Source of the DNA: Putridiphycobacter sp965230485
GTDB lineage: Bacteria; Bacteroidota; Bacteroidia; Flavobacteriales_D; Crocinitomicaceae
DNA length: 64,000 bases
Assembly: GCA_965230485.1 (NCBI GenBank)
Contig: CBDDLA010000001.1
Location: forward strand, 3,162,001-3,226,000
Reading direction: 5' to 3'
The notes under the pieces were generated by a model. It was not told where the DNA came from. It saw nothing but the letters and a program-made list of their open reading frames with translations, and did no database searches. A program made the translations under genes and the position numbers. This document shows, piece after piece, positions 41,215 through 50,502 of the stretch. The first letter of the stretch is position 1; every line of letters begins with the position of its first letter.

Positions 41215-43868
41215 AACTCAGCAACTAATTTTAGATTTAATCTAAAACCAGCCAAGAAGTTAGGAATAGAATAGTACCTTCCATAAATATCCTGTAGCCA
41301 ATTAAACGATACAATGTTATTAAAATCTAATAGGTTAGTGGCGTTGAGGCTAGCGGATAATCTATTGATATGATTAAATACTTTTTTATTGGTAAATTTT
41401 GCTCTCGTGTCTTTAGTAATAATATCATAAATAATACCTAAGTCTGTTCTAAAATAGGCTTTACTCCGCAAAATATCCTGATATCTATTAAAAGTAGGCG
41501 GACCATAAGGAAGGGGTGTTCCAAATTGCATGTTTATCGCAAGTTTGAAGCTTTCGTAATTAGGGATTTTATCCTGAAAGAAAACGGAGAAAGTGATTAA
41601 TTGTTCGGTTTGTCTAGGAATATAACCTGGAAATATTGTAGCGCTATCTACAACAGCGCTCGATCCAGCAACCACAACATTACCTGAATCATCATAATAC
41701 TCAACATAAAAATCATCAAATAAATCTTCTTTTGTTTGAAGAATCCCCAATCTAAAGTGAGATTCAACTCCTTTTATAAATTCACCATTTATTTTGGCAT
41801 CAAAACCATAGGCAAAGGCAGTGGCATTATTTTTAGCATAATATCTTATTTTTACATTATCAATCTCGTATGGATTAATATCCCACATGTGTTTATAGTA
41901 AGTTTCAGCAACAATCTTAAATGGACGCCCCCACATTTGAACATACACATCCATTCCAAGCACATTATGCCACGATTTCTGGGCCAATACCTCAGGAACT
42001 ACTTGCCCAAAAAGGTCTCGCATCTCTCTGTAAGCTGGTGGCTGAAAATAGAGGCCACTAGATAGTCTGAATTTAATATTTCTTCTGCTCACAATGCCTG
42101 AAGTGTCTATTAAATAACTTCTTGGTGAGAAAGAAATATTGGCTCTTGGGGTCACCCATGGTTCTTTATTGAATACGCGATATCCCAGACGTGTTCCTAC
42201 AGTTATGTTCCAACTAGATGGAGAATTCTTAACAGTATCAAGTTTCGTGATGTAAAACTTTCCTGAATCCGTTTTTACTTTTCGCTTAAGATTAACGGCC
42301 TTATCTATTCTTTTTACTCTACTAAATGTATATTGACCGTAGCTTGTAACGTTTGAATTATTGACTAAATTTTTAGTTTTAATCACATTGGTAATGGTTA
42401 AACCATCATTATCGAGTGGAATGACGTAGCCACTTGAATCAATAATGTTCCACTCGCTTAGCTGATCATCATATCTTTCGTATCTGTAGTTAAGCCCCCA
42501 TTTTAAACTAGAGTTTTTAAATATGCCGAATTTATCACTCTTTTTACTTGAGAATTTATAGACACCGTTGTGCGCTGTGTTTGAAATATAAACTAAAAGA
42601 TTATTCCTAGCATGGTTAAGAAATCCACCAACGCCAACATTTTCAGTTGAATCTCCAAATTCTTCTTTTGATGGATCAGTTTCAAGCGAATTAATCCAGT
42701 ATTCACCTAAAATGTCATAATTTTCATTTTCGTTTGAATAAAAGGTTGAAGTACTTACGTTTAAGTCTAAGTTTTTATTGACTTTCCACTGGTAACCTAC
42801 CGCTCCAGTTACAGTTCTCAAATTAGATAGTTCCTGACCCTCATAAAATATTTTTAGTTGGAATGCTTCATTTACTGTTCCGAAACGGGTTGATTTGGTT
42901 TGTGGAAGAAACTTATAGTTATTACTCGCAAAATGCCCCAAAACAAATAATTTTTGATAGGAATCTTCGTTGTTATATACCGTGTAATAATTAACTAATG
43001 CTTGATAGTCAAAAAAGTTGGGGAAATAATCGCCTTTCGTAGGCAATGCATTTAATAGATATGCATTTGTTCTATAACGAGCACCAGTAATGAAGTTCCC
43101 TCTATTAGCTTTACCAAAAGTGTTCTCAACATGAAACTCTGCCCCCATTAAACTCAATTGAGCAGACCCCTTAAACTTAGTAGCTTCTTTGTATTGAACA
43201 TCTAAAACCGAGGACAACTTGTCGCCGTAATTAGCATCAAATCCTCCAGCAGAAAAATAGATGTTTTCAACAAAGGCAGAATTAATAAAACTCAAACCTT
43301 CTTGCTGTCCTGATCTTGCCAATAAAGGTCTATAAATTTCAATACCATTAACATATATAAGATTCTCGTCAAAGTTTCCGCCACGAACGTTATAGTTTGA
43401 CGTCAATTCATTATTAGACGCAACACCTAAGCCAGTTAACTTTATATAATCTTCAAAATTTCCTGTGCTTGAAGGAATCAGACCAATTTCAGGAGGCTTA
43501 ATTTTTTCTATGTTTGAGCCTGGTGCTTTATCCTCAACCACTATTACCCCGAGATTCCTTTGCATATTCAACATCACAATTTCTCCAATATAACTCGAGA
43601 AAGGGTCAACTGAGATTCTTTTTTTGGTTTGTTTATAAGTTGGAGCTGAAATGATTAAAGTATATGAATTATCTGATTTTAAACGTAGTTCAAACAACCC
43701 CTTCTTATTAGATGTGGTTATTAAGTTACTTTGAGCCACGGCAACCAATGCACCACTTATCACCTTTCCATCATCATCAACTACTTTTCCTGAAATTAAA
43801 ATGTCTTGTCCTAAGGAAGCAACACCTTGAGCACAAAAAAGAATAATGATGAATAATTTTTTTAACAT
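41211..43868 (-). CDS. TonB-dependent receptor with CarboxypepD-like N-terminal domain
   Basis: Outer-membrane active-transport receptor, 885 residues. Signal peptide 1-20. About 22-110 is a CarboxypepD_reg-like domain (ISGKVVDDDGKVISGALVAV). About 120-230 is the plug (SNYNVRGGNFDENLIYVNGIEIYRP), and the rest is a 22-strand-type barrel ending KLVAEF. No TonB-box was identified by eye, and no SusD partner gene is adjacent, so the substrate (siderophore, vitamin or polymer) cannot be told. It follows tilS on the same strand with a 41-base gap. Confidence 0.92.
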   Translation of the reverse strand: MLKKLFIIILFCAQGVASLGQDILISGKVVDDDGKVISGALVAVAQSNLITTSNKKGLFELRLKSDNSYTLIISAPTYKQTKKRISVDPFSSYIGEIVMLNMQRNLGVIVVEDKAPGSNIEKIKPPEIGLIPSSTGNFEDYIKLTGLGVASNNELTSNYNVRGGNFDENLIYVNGIEIYRPLLARSGQQEGLSFINSAFVENIYFSAGGFDANYGDKLSSVLDVQYKEATKFKGSAQLSLMGAEFHVENTFGKANRGNFITGARYRTNAYLLNALPTKGDYFPNFFDYQALVNYYTVYNNEDSYQKLFVLGHFASNNYKFLPQTKSTRFGTVNEAFQLKIFYEGQELSNLRTVTGAVGYQWKVNKNLDLNVSTSTFYSNENENYDILGEYWINSLETDPSKEEFGDSTENVGVGGFLNHARNNLLVYISNTAHNGVYKFSSKKSDKFGIFKNSSLKWGLNYRYERYDDQLSEWNIIDSSGYVIPLDNDGLTITNVIKTKNLVNNSNVTSYGQYTFSRVKRIDKAVNLKRKVKTDSGKFYITKLDTVKNSPSSWNITVGTRLGYRVFNKEPWVTPRANISFSPRSYLIDTSGIVSRRNIKFRLSSGLYFQPPAYREMRDLFGQVVPEVLAQKSWHNVLGMDVYVQMWGRPFKIVAETYYKHMWDINPYEIDNVKIRYYAKNNATAFAYGFDAKINGEFIKGVESHFRLGILQTKEDLFDDFYVEYYDDSGNVVVAGSSAVVDSATIFPGYIPRQTEQLITFSVFFQDKIPNYESFKLAINMQFGTPLPYGPPTFNRYQDILRSKAYFRTDLGIIYDIITKDTRAKFTNKKVFNHINRLSASLNATNLLDFNNIVSFNWLQDIYGRYYSIPNFLAGFRLNLKLVAEF

Positions 43869-43909
43869 TTAATAGCCTTGATGAAAGGTAAAACGGCAAA
43901 AATAGGATA

Positions 43910-45220
43910 TTATTCTAATATTTCTATCTTAAGAATTCTTTTGGTATCTTGAGTTAAGCAATACTTTTGATTGATGGTTTGATGGGCCAACCAAATTACT
44001 TCATTATTATCAACAACAACTAACTGTTTTTCTTTTTCAAACTGGCTAAGTTTGGCATCAATTAATAAGTCAGAAATTAGTTTACTACCATTCATTCCAT
44101 AAGGTTGGATTTTCAGACCATGGAATTGATTTGTAAAGTGAATAGGAAGTGAAATTTTATCAAAATCTAAATAAGCGATTCTTCTTTCATACACCAATGG
44201 TATAGCTTCAGTAATGCTGCATTGAACAGATAATCCCCCAATATCTAGTGTGATGGGCAATTTATCAATACTAAAGTTGATTACACTTTTATTCGTACTA
44301 TCCTTTATCAAAAGAAACGTTCTGTCTTTTAGGAAAACGAATTGATCATTTTTGAAAGTAGCACCAGTAGAAGAATGACATAACTTTTCTATTTCCGAAA
44401 TATGCCTACGCTGAATTCCGTATGGCCGTAATAGCCTATGCAAAATCGGACTTGGGAGGTTGATAAGTTCATTAATTTCTATTTTACGAATCCCTTTTGA
44501 ATTACTAATGAGCTTGGTTCTCAGGTTATCGGTATGAGATATTAAAAAATGTTCAATTGAGGTTAAATCGGATAGTAGATCATTCATTTTTTGCTGAAAA
44601 TTTGAGCTATTAGCTTCAATTTCTGGCAAAATAGAATGTCGAATTTTATTTCTTAAATACTTTTTACTTTTATTACTTTCATCTTCCCTAAACGGAACAT
44701 TATGTGCTTGAGCATAGTTGGTAATTTCAGATTTAGAGTACTGTAAGAGAGGGCGAAATATTTTATCTCGTTGTTCTGGAATACCAGTTAACCCTTTTAA
44801 GCCAGTTCCTCTCATAATATTTAAGAAAAATGTTTCTATATTATCATTCAAGTGATGCCCTGTTAGTAAAACAGCATTCTTGTCATTATTTAAGAACGAA
44901 TCAAACCATTCATATCTTAATGCTCGTGCACATTCTTGAATGGTTAACTTTCTTTTCTCTACTTCCTTTAAAGTGTCAAATTGCTTTGATTTAAAAACTA
45001 AATTGTTTGATTCACTGAACAATTTCACCAAATTTTCATCAAGGTCCGAAGCTTTGTCGCGAAGTTTAAAATTGCAGTGCAGAGCAATTGGTCTTAGGCC
45101 ATTTTTATAGCATAGATGATAAAGTACCATTGAATCAATACCGCCACTGACAGCAACGTATACTTTCTTTTCGTCCAACTTTGGAATAAGTAGGTTGATA
45201 TGATCGTTAAATTGATTCAT
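43910..45220 (-). CDS. tilS: tRNA(Ile)-lysidine synthase
   Basis: Converts C34 of tRNA-Ile(CAU) to lysidine so that AUA is read as Ile; essential. 436 residues. PP-loop AVSGGIDS (24-30) binds ATP, with LTGHHLNDNIETFFLN and NIMRGTGLKGLTGI following. A C-terminal TilS domain (about 330-436) is present. ATG 45220 fits the N-terminus. A terminator of the upstream gene lies at 45245. Confidence 0.95.
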   Translation of the reverse strand: MNQFNDHINLLIPKLDEKKVYVAVSGGIDSMVLYHLCYKNGLRPIALHCNFKLRDKASDLDENLVKLFSESNNLVFKSKQFDTLKEVEKRKLTIQECARALRYEWFDSFLNNDKNAVLLTGHHLNDNIETFFLNIMRGTGLKGLTGIPEQRDKIFRPLLQYSKSEITNYAQAHNVPFREDESNKSKKYLRNKIRHSILPEIEANSSNFQQKMNDLLSDLTSIEHFLISHTDNLRTKLISNSKGIRKIEINELINLPSPILHRLLRPYGIQRRHISEIEKLCHSSTGATFKNDQFVFLKDRTFLLIKDSTNKSVINFSIDKLPITLDIGGLSVQCSITEAIPLVYERRIAYLDFDKISLPIHFTNQFHGLKIQPYGMNGSKLISDLLIDAKLSQFEKEKQLVVVDNNEVIWLAHQTINQKYCLTQDTKRILKIEILE

Positions 45221-45244
45221 TAAAATATTTTAAATCGGTACAAA

Positions 45245-45269
45245 AAACGCCTTGCATGACAAGGCGTTT
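45245..45269 (-). terminator. Terminator of the OmpA-family gene
   Basis: AAACGCCTTG / CAAGGCGTTT perfect 10-bp stem with 5-base loop, followed on the minus strand by six T; 24 bases past the stop at 45293. Confidence 0.85.
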
Positions 45270-45292
45270 CCAATTATTTAGCCAAATAGTAC

Positions 45293-46426
45293 TTAAAATT
45301 TAATAATAAATTCTACCCTTCTATTTTTGGCTTTGCCTTCATCAGTATTATTATCTGCGGCTGGTTTGGTGTCGCCATAGCCTTTAGCGCTCAATCTTTC
45401 CTTTGCAATTCCTTTACTATTGATATATGCCATTGCAGCATCTGCTCTCTTCTGAGATAATTCTAAATTAGCTTTAGGATCGCCAGTGTTATCAGTATGT
45501 CCTTCAACACTGAGTTTATAGGTAGGGTTGTTTTTCATGACCTTAACAACACCATCTAATACGGCATAAGATTCCTCTTTTATGACTGCAGACCCAGTAT
45601 TGAAAAATAAGCCCTTTCTGGCTTTTGTCATTACTTCAACGGATTGCTTGTAGTTTCTAGGACATCCTCCTTCTTCTTGAATTCCTGGAATTAGGGGGCA
45701 TTTATCCTTTAAATCAGCAATACCATCACCGTCGGTATCAGGACATCCTCCAGTACTTCTTGACCCCTTGATATTCGGACATGTGTCGTCTTTGTCTTTG
45801 ACCCCGTCTCCATCAGAATCTTTTCCGGAAGCAAAATTGTAACTAAATCCCACTGAATTATATAAGAATTGATCATCCCATTTTCCTTCAATTTTTCCAT
45901 CAATTACATCACTCACAAAATAGTTATAGTGTGTTTCTATACAAGCACTCCATTTTTCTGAAATATTAAATTTAATACCGATACCCATTGGTAGATTAAA
46001 TTCTGCAAGAGGTGCCTCTTTTTCACCAGTTTCAATATCGGTAAAAATAGTAATGGCATCTCCAATACCTAAAAAAACGTATGGAGCAAATAGACTATTC
46101 TCTTTTAATAAATAACCATTGTTAAATTTATATTTAGCGGCAATGTTAAAATCATACAATGCATTACTAAATGAATTCCTATCCAATACACCATGTCTTA
46201 TTTTACCCATCAGATCAAATGATGGGGTAACATATTTTGAGAGGTTTAAGCCAATTGAAGGATGGACGCCATCCGAAAATTTAAAAAACTCATTTCCTAA
46301 GTCTCCTTTGTATTCAATTGTACCTACTTGTAAACCAATTGCAATATCTTGTGTGCTATTCTGAGCAAAAAGACTACTAAATAATCCACCCAGTAATATG
46401 GCAATGATTAAAAAAGTATTTTTCAT
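45293..46426 (-). CDS. OmpA-family outer-membrane protein with thrombospondin-3 repeats
   Basis: Links outer membrane to peptidoglycan. ATG 46426 is the start, since the signal peptide (MKNTFLIIAILLGGLFSSLFAQ) begins there; a TTG at 46444 lies upstream. About 25-200 is an eight-strand barrel. About 205-255 holds calcium-type TSP3 repeats (DSDGDGVKDKDDTCP, DTDGDGIADLKDKCP), and about 275-378 is the OmpA domain with EGHTDNTGD and LSQKRADAAMAYI, where D and R bind diaminopimelate. This plan is common in Bacteroidota. Own -7 box (46456) and terminator. Confidence 0.93.
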   Translation of the reverse strand: MKNTFLIIAILLGGLFSSLFAQNSTQDIAIGLQVGTIEYKGDLGNEFFKFSDGVHPSIGLNLSKYVTPSFDLMGKIRHGVLDRNSFSNALYDFNIAAKYKFNNGYLLKENSLFAPYVFLGIGDAITIFTDIETGEKEAPLAEFNLPMGIGIKFNISEKWSACIETHYNYFVSDVIDGKIEGKWDDQFLYNSVGFSYNFASGKDSDGDGVKDKDDTCPNIKGSRSTGGCPDTDGDGIADLKDKCPLIPGIQEEGGCPRNYKQSVEVMTKARKGLFFNTGSAVIKEESYAVLDGVVKVMKNNPTYKLSVEGHTDNTGDPKANLELSQKRADAAMAYINSKGIAKERLSAKGYGDTKPAADNNTDEGKAKNRRVEFIIKF

Positions 46427-46455
46427 AGTGTAATTAATTTCCAATATTGAACCAA

Positions 46456-46463
46456 CAAAAATA
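46456..46463 (-). promoter_or_regulatory. -7 element of the OmpA-family gene
   Basis: Minus-strand TATTTTTG, a perfect TAnnTTTG, 29 bases before the ATG at 46426. No clear TTG at the -33 position. Confidence 0.5.
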
Positions 46464-46562
46464 ACGGGATTTTAATAAATTCATAAAATTTTGAGGAATT
46501 TTAAGTTTTCAATAATTCCCGAATTTCGAAATTGAGAGCGTATAGATTAATTTTAGAGGATA

Positions 46563-47537
46563 TTAATCAAAAGACTGATTGACGTTGTTGGACATTTCAA
46601 TTATTCTCTCAAAATCTTCAGGCGTTAAATCGGAATGAAAAAAATGAATAGGGTCAACTTTTTTCCCATTTTTGATCACTTCGTAATGAAGATGGGGTGC
46701 TGTAGATTTACCAGTACTTCCAACATAGCCAATAATTTGACCACGTGCCACTTTTTGCCCTTGCTTGACGTTGAAGGCGTTAAGATGCGCGTATCTTGTT
46801 TTGTATCCATAACCATGATTAATTACTATTGAATTACCATATCCCCACATCTTTCTTTCAATTAGTTCAACAACCCCATTACCTGTTGCCATAACATTTG
46901 TTCCAGTAGATGCTGTAAAGTCAAGCCCTGTATGCATTCTTTGAGTATGGTAATGAGGATCAATACGAATTCCAAATCCTGAAGCAATCCGTTTAAGGTC
47001 CTTATTTGTTACCGGTTGAATAGCCGGAACGGCACCTAACATTTTCTCCTTTTCGGTTGCTAAGTCCTTTATTTCATCAAAAGAAACAGACTGAGCATAT
47101 AGTCTTTTTTCAATTTCTTTTATTTTTTTAGCATTTTCGATTAATCTGTCAGATAATTCATGTCCTTCAAGATCCTTAAATTCTTCCGCTCCTCCTGTTC
47201 CCATTTTCCTCATTTCATTTGGAAACGGCTGTGCATTAAAAATAACACGATAGATAGCATTGTCCTTATTTTCAAGATCGTTTAAAACCATATCCATTAA
47301 CTTAAGGCTTTCATTATGACTTTCAATTTTAGATCTTAAAAAATCATTTTCTAGCTCAAGCTTAGTCTCGTTAGGAGATTTTAACCAAAACGAAAACATA
47401 AATTGAAAAACGAATCCTAGAAGTACTGCTGGAGCAATTACCAAAAGTGACCTTAATAGTTTTTCTCTGAAACTTGATTCTACTTTTTCGTAATCAAGCG
47501 ACTCAGGATTATACTTGTATTTTTGTCCTCTTGCCAT
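46563..47537 (-). CDS. M23 (LytM-type) peptidase with membrane anchor
   Basis: Peptidoglycan endopeptidase family. 324 residues: one transmembrane helix (about 30-51), a coiled-coil-like stretch (about 60-165, rich in E/K/L), then the LytM domain with GFGIRIDPHYHTQRMHTGLDF (zinc His and Asp) and TAPHLHYEV (HxH). All catalytic residues seem present. Such proteins trim cross-links or activate amidases during growth or division. Divergent from alaS; the shared spacer has a -7 box for this gene and a DnaA-box-like site. Confidence 0.92.
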   Translation of the reverse strand: MARGQKYKYNPESLDYEKVESSFREKLLRSLLVIAPAVLLGFVFQFMFSFWLKSPNETKLELENDFLRSKIESHNESLKLMDMVLNDLENKDNAIYRVIFNAQPFPNEMRKMGTGGAEEFKDLEGHELSDRLIENAKKIKEIEKRLYAQSVSFDEIKDLATEKEKMLGAVPAIQPVTNKDLKRIASGFGIRIDPHYHTQRMHTGLDFTASTGTNVMATGNGVVELIERKMWGYGNSIVINHGYGYKTRYAHLNAFNVKQGQKVARGQIIGYVGSTGKSTAPHLHYEVIKNGKKVDPIHFFHSDLTPEDFERIIEMSNNVNQSFD

Positions 47538-47549
47538 GCCATTTTAACA

Positions 47550-47558
47550 TTATCCACA
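47550..47558 (+). promoter_or_regulatory. Perfect single DnaA-box-like 9-mer
   Basis: TTATCCACA equals the strong E. coli DnaA box. It falls in the leader of the M23 peptidase gene, between the -7 box and the ATG, in the M23/alaS divergent spacer. Only one copy is seen there, so it may be regulatory or chance. Confidence 0.35.
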
Positions 47559-47579
47559 CATAAATATGGAATTGGACAG

Positions 47580-47587
47580 CAAAATTA
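47580..47587 (-). promoter_or_regulatory. -7 element of the M23 peptidase gene
   Basis: Minus-strand TAATTTTG, a perfect TAnnTTTG, 42 bases before the ATG at 47537. Confidence 0.5.
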
Positions 47588-47702
47588 CGTCAATTAACAT
47601 AAATTTGTATCCTTTTATTGGAATTTAACAATTATTTAGCATTTATTGATTCAATTTAGTTGCTTAAATAATTGTTAAATAGGCTTTAAACAATTACGTA
47701 TT

Positions 47703-50327
47703 ATGAATACATCTGACATCCGTCAAACTTTTTTAGATTTTTTTGCTAATAAGCAGCATAAATTGGTATCCTCGGCCCCAATGGTGGTGAAAAATGATCC
47801 TACTCTAATGTTTACTAATGCAGGAATGAACCAGTTTAAAGACTTCTTTTTGGGTTATAATGAGGCTAAAGATAAGCGGATTTCTAATACGCAAAAATGC
47901 TTAAGGGTTTCAGGCAAACATAACGATTTAGAAGAGGTGGGAGTGGATACATATCATCATACCATGTTCGAAATGCTGGGTAATTGGTCATTTGGTGATT
48001 ACTTTAAGGCAGAAGCCATAGGATGGGCTTGGGAACTACTAACGGAGGTTTATAAAATAGATAAATCAAGATTATATGTTACCGTATTTGAAGGAGACCA
48101 GGAAGATGGCTTAGAAACGGACCAAGAATCAATAGCATTATGGGAAAAATGGATTGATAAGAATCGAATTATTTTGGCTTCAAAAAAAGATAATTTCTGG
48201 GAAATGGGGGAGACAGGTCCTTGCGGTCCCTGTTCAGAAATTCATGTAGACCTCAGATCAGATGATGAAAGAAGCCAACGTGATGGTAAGTCATTAGTCA
48301 ATCAAGATCACCCTCAAGTTATAGAAATTTGGAATCTGGTTTTTATGCAGTTCAATCGTAAAGCCGATAAGAGTTTAGAACCATTGCCAGCTACTCATGT
48401 CGATACGGGGATGGGACTTGAACGGTTGGCAATGGTTTTGCAAAATGTAACATCTAATTATGATACCGATCAATTTCAATACCTAATTAAACATATTGAA
48501 AAGATTTCAGGAATTAAGTATGGGGAGACTGAATCCAATGATATTGCCATGCGAGTGATTTCGGATCATATTCGTGCCATAGCATTTTCTATTACTGATG
48601 GTCAGCTCCCTTCTAATAATGGTGCAGGCTACGTAATAAGAAGAATCTTAAGAAGGGCAGTCAGGTATGGCTACCAAACTTTAGGACTCGAAGGTCCGTT
48701 TTTATATGAATTAGTTGCTAAACTATCTGACATAATGGGTGAAGCTTTTCCTGAATTACGAAAGCAGCAGGAACTATTGTCCAAGGTTATTTTTGAAGAG
48801 GAATCAAGTTTTTTTAGAACCCTGGCACAGGGAATTAAAAAAATGGAGACAGTAATGAGTGAAGCAAAACAAAATAGTACAAAAGAAATTAGTGGTGCTG
48901 TTATGTTTGAACTTTATGACACATTTGGCTTTCCAATAGATTTGATAGGACTAATGGCTCGTGAAAATAAGTTATCGATAGATGAGAAAGGCTTTGAAAA
49001 TGAATTGGCAAAACAAAAAGAAAGATCACGGTCTGCTACTCAAATTAAATCGGAAGATTGGATAATATTGAGAGAAGATGACATTGAAGAATTTGTAGGG
49101 TACGACCTGCTGGAAACAGACGTTGTTATTACCAAATATCGAAAAGTTCAACAAAAGAAAAAGTCTTTTTATCAATTGGTGTTTAATATCACACCTTTTT
49201 ATGCAGAGGGCGGAGGACAAGTAGGAGATACAGGATTTATTGTTTCAGGAGATGATAAGATTATGATTTTTGACACTAAAAGGGAGAATAACCTTATCAT
49301 CCATTTGTCGGAGCATTTACCTAAAAATATTGAAGCTAAGTTTAAAGCCGTTGTCAATAAGCCCAAGCGTGTTTTAACACAATCTAACCATACAGCTACC
49401 CATCTTTTGCACCACGTATTGCGAAATCAACTTGGGTCCCATGTAGAGCAAAAAGGATCATTAGTAAATGATAAGTATTTACGTTTTGATTTTTCACATT
49501 TTTCCAAGGTTACTGATGAAGAAATAACTGCTATTGAGAAGGAAGTGAATAGGTTGATTAAAGCCAATGAAAGCTTGAATGAGAAAAGAGCAGTGCCCAT
49601 GGCAGTAGCCGACGAGATGGGAGCAATGGCCTTATTTGGTGAAAAATATGGTGATTTGGTTAGGGTGATTAAATTTGGTGATTCTGTTGAGCTTTGCGGT
49701 GGAACTCATGTTAATGAAACCAGTCAGATAGGCCAGTTTAAAATTACGTCTGAAGCTTCAGTCGCTTCAGGAATTAGAAGGATTGAGGCCATTACCAACG
49801 AGGCAGCTGACACTTACTACAAAATGAGAGCTAATCAATTTGATGAAATCGCGGCCATATTCAACAAACCAAAAAACCTGGTTCAATCTGTTGAAGATTT
49901 AGTTGCGAAAACTACTGTTTTGCAGAAGCAGATTGATGATTTATTAAAAGACAAAACTAATAGGGTAAAAAAAGAATTGATAAATAAAATTACTGAAAAA
50001 AATAATATCCATTTTCTTTCCGCAAAAGTTGATTTAGATACAAGTGCAATTAAAGATATAGCCTTTCAATTGAAATCACAGTTTAACAATTTTGTTGGCA
50101 TATTTGGCGGAGAAACAAATGATAAAGCAAGTATCACTGTAATTATTGCAGATCATATTGCTCAAGCAAATGACTTAAATGCAGGTCAACTGGTTAAACA
50201 ATCAGCCTCTATGATAAAAGGAGGAGGAGGAGGACAGCCCTTTTTTGCAACTGCAGGTGGTTCGGATCCATCAGGAATCAATGATGCTCTTGGGTTTTTA
50301 GAGAAGGAAATATTTAAAGCTCTATAA
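47703..50327 (+). CDS. alaS: Alanyl-tRNA synthetase
   Basis: Charges tRNA-Ala. 874 residues, full length: catalytic domain at the start (FTNAGMNQFKDFFLG, KCLRVSGKHNDLEEVG), tRNA-binding middle, editing domain with SNHTATHLLHHVL and CGGTHVNET, and C-terminal DHHA1-like oligomerisation domain ending with GGGGGQPFFATAGG. ATG 47703 agrees with family N-termini (DIRQTFLDFF). A 51-residue membrane protein gene follows after 1 base. Confidence 0.97.
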   Translation: MNTSDIRQTFLDFFANKQHKLVSSAPMVVKNDPTLMFTNAGMNQFKDFFLGYNEAKDKRISNTQKCLRVSGKHNDLEEVGVDTYHHTMFEMLGNWSFGDYFKAEAIGWAWELLTEVYKIDKSRLYVTVFEGDQEDGLETDQESIALWEKWIDKNRIILASKKDNFWEMGETGPCGPCSEIHVDLRSDDERSQRDGKSLVNQDHPQVIEIWNLVFMQFNRKADKSLEPLPATHVDTGMGLERLAMVLQNVTSNYDTDQFQYLIKHIEKISGIKYGETESNDIAMRVISDHIRAIAFSITDGQLPSNNGAGYVIRRILRRAVRYGYQTLGLEGPFLYELVAKLSDIMGEAFPELRKQQELLSKVIFEEESSFFRTLAQGIKKMETVMSEAKQNSTKEISGAVMFELYDTFGFPIDLIGLMARENKLSIDEKGFENELAKQKERSRSATQIKSEDWIILREDDIEEFVGYDLLETDVVITKYRKVQQKKKSFYQLVFNITPFYAEGGGQVGDTGFIVSGDDKIMIFDTKRENNLIIHLSEHLPKNIEAKFKAVVNKPKRVLTQSNHTATHLLHHVLRNQLGSHVEQKGSLVNDKYLRFDFSHFSKVTDEEITAIEKEVNRLIKANESLNEKRAVPMAVADEMGAMALFGEKYGDLVRVIKFGDSVELCGGTHVNETSQIGQFKITSEASVASGIRRIEAITNEAADTYYKMRANQFDEIAAIFNKPKNLVQSVEDLVAKTTVLQKQIDDLLKDKTNRVKKELINKITEKNNIHFLSAKVDLDTSAIKDIAFQLKSQFNNFVGIFGGETNDKASITVIIADHIAQANDLNAGQLVKQSASMIKGGGGGQPFFATAGGSDPSGINDALGFLEKEIFKAL

Positions 50328-50328
50328 A

Positions 50329-50484
50329 ATGAATCAAAAAACGAAAGACTTTGTCATTATCTCACTAGGAGTCGTTGCTCTTCTCATCCTTATTAAACTT
50401 ATTTTTAAAGATTGGGGTTCAGCTTTAGTCACAGCATTAGTTTTTCTTATCGGTTACATAATAGGAAGGAAAAATTCTAATTAG
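50329..50484 (+). CDS. 51-residue small membrane protein downstream of alaS
   Basis: An ATG frame beginning 1 base after the alaS stop. The protein has two hydrophobic helices (VIISLGVVALLILIKLIF, about 9-26, and SALVTALVFLIGYIIG, about 31-46) and a basic end (RKNSN). The tight spacing to alaS and the clean two-helix pattern support a real gene. Family not recognised. It ends 18 bases before the convergent gene at 50503. Confidence 0.65.
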   Translation: MNQKTKDFVIISLGVVALLILIKLIFKDWGSALVTALVFLIGYIIGRKNSN

Positions 50485-50502
50485 TCTCCTTTCTCTTATA
50501 TT

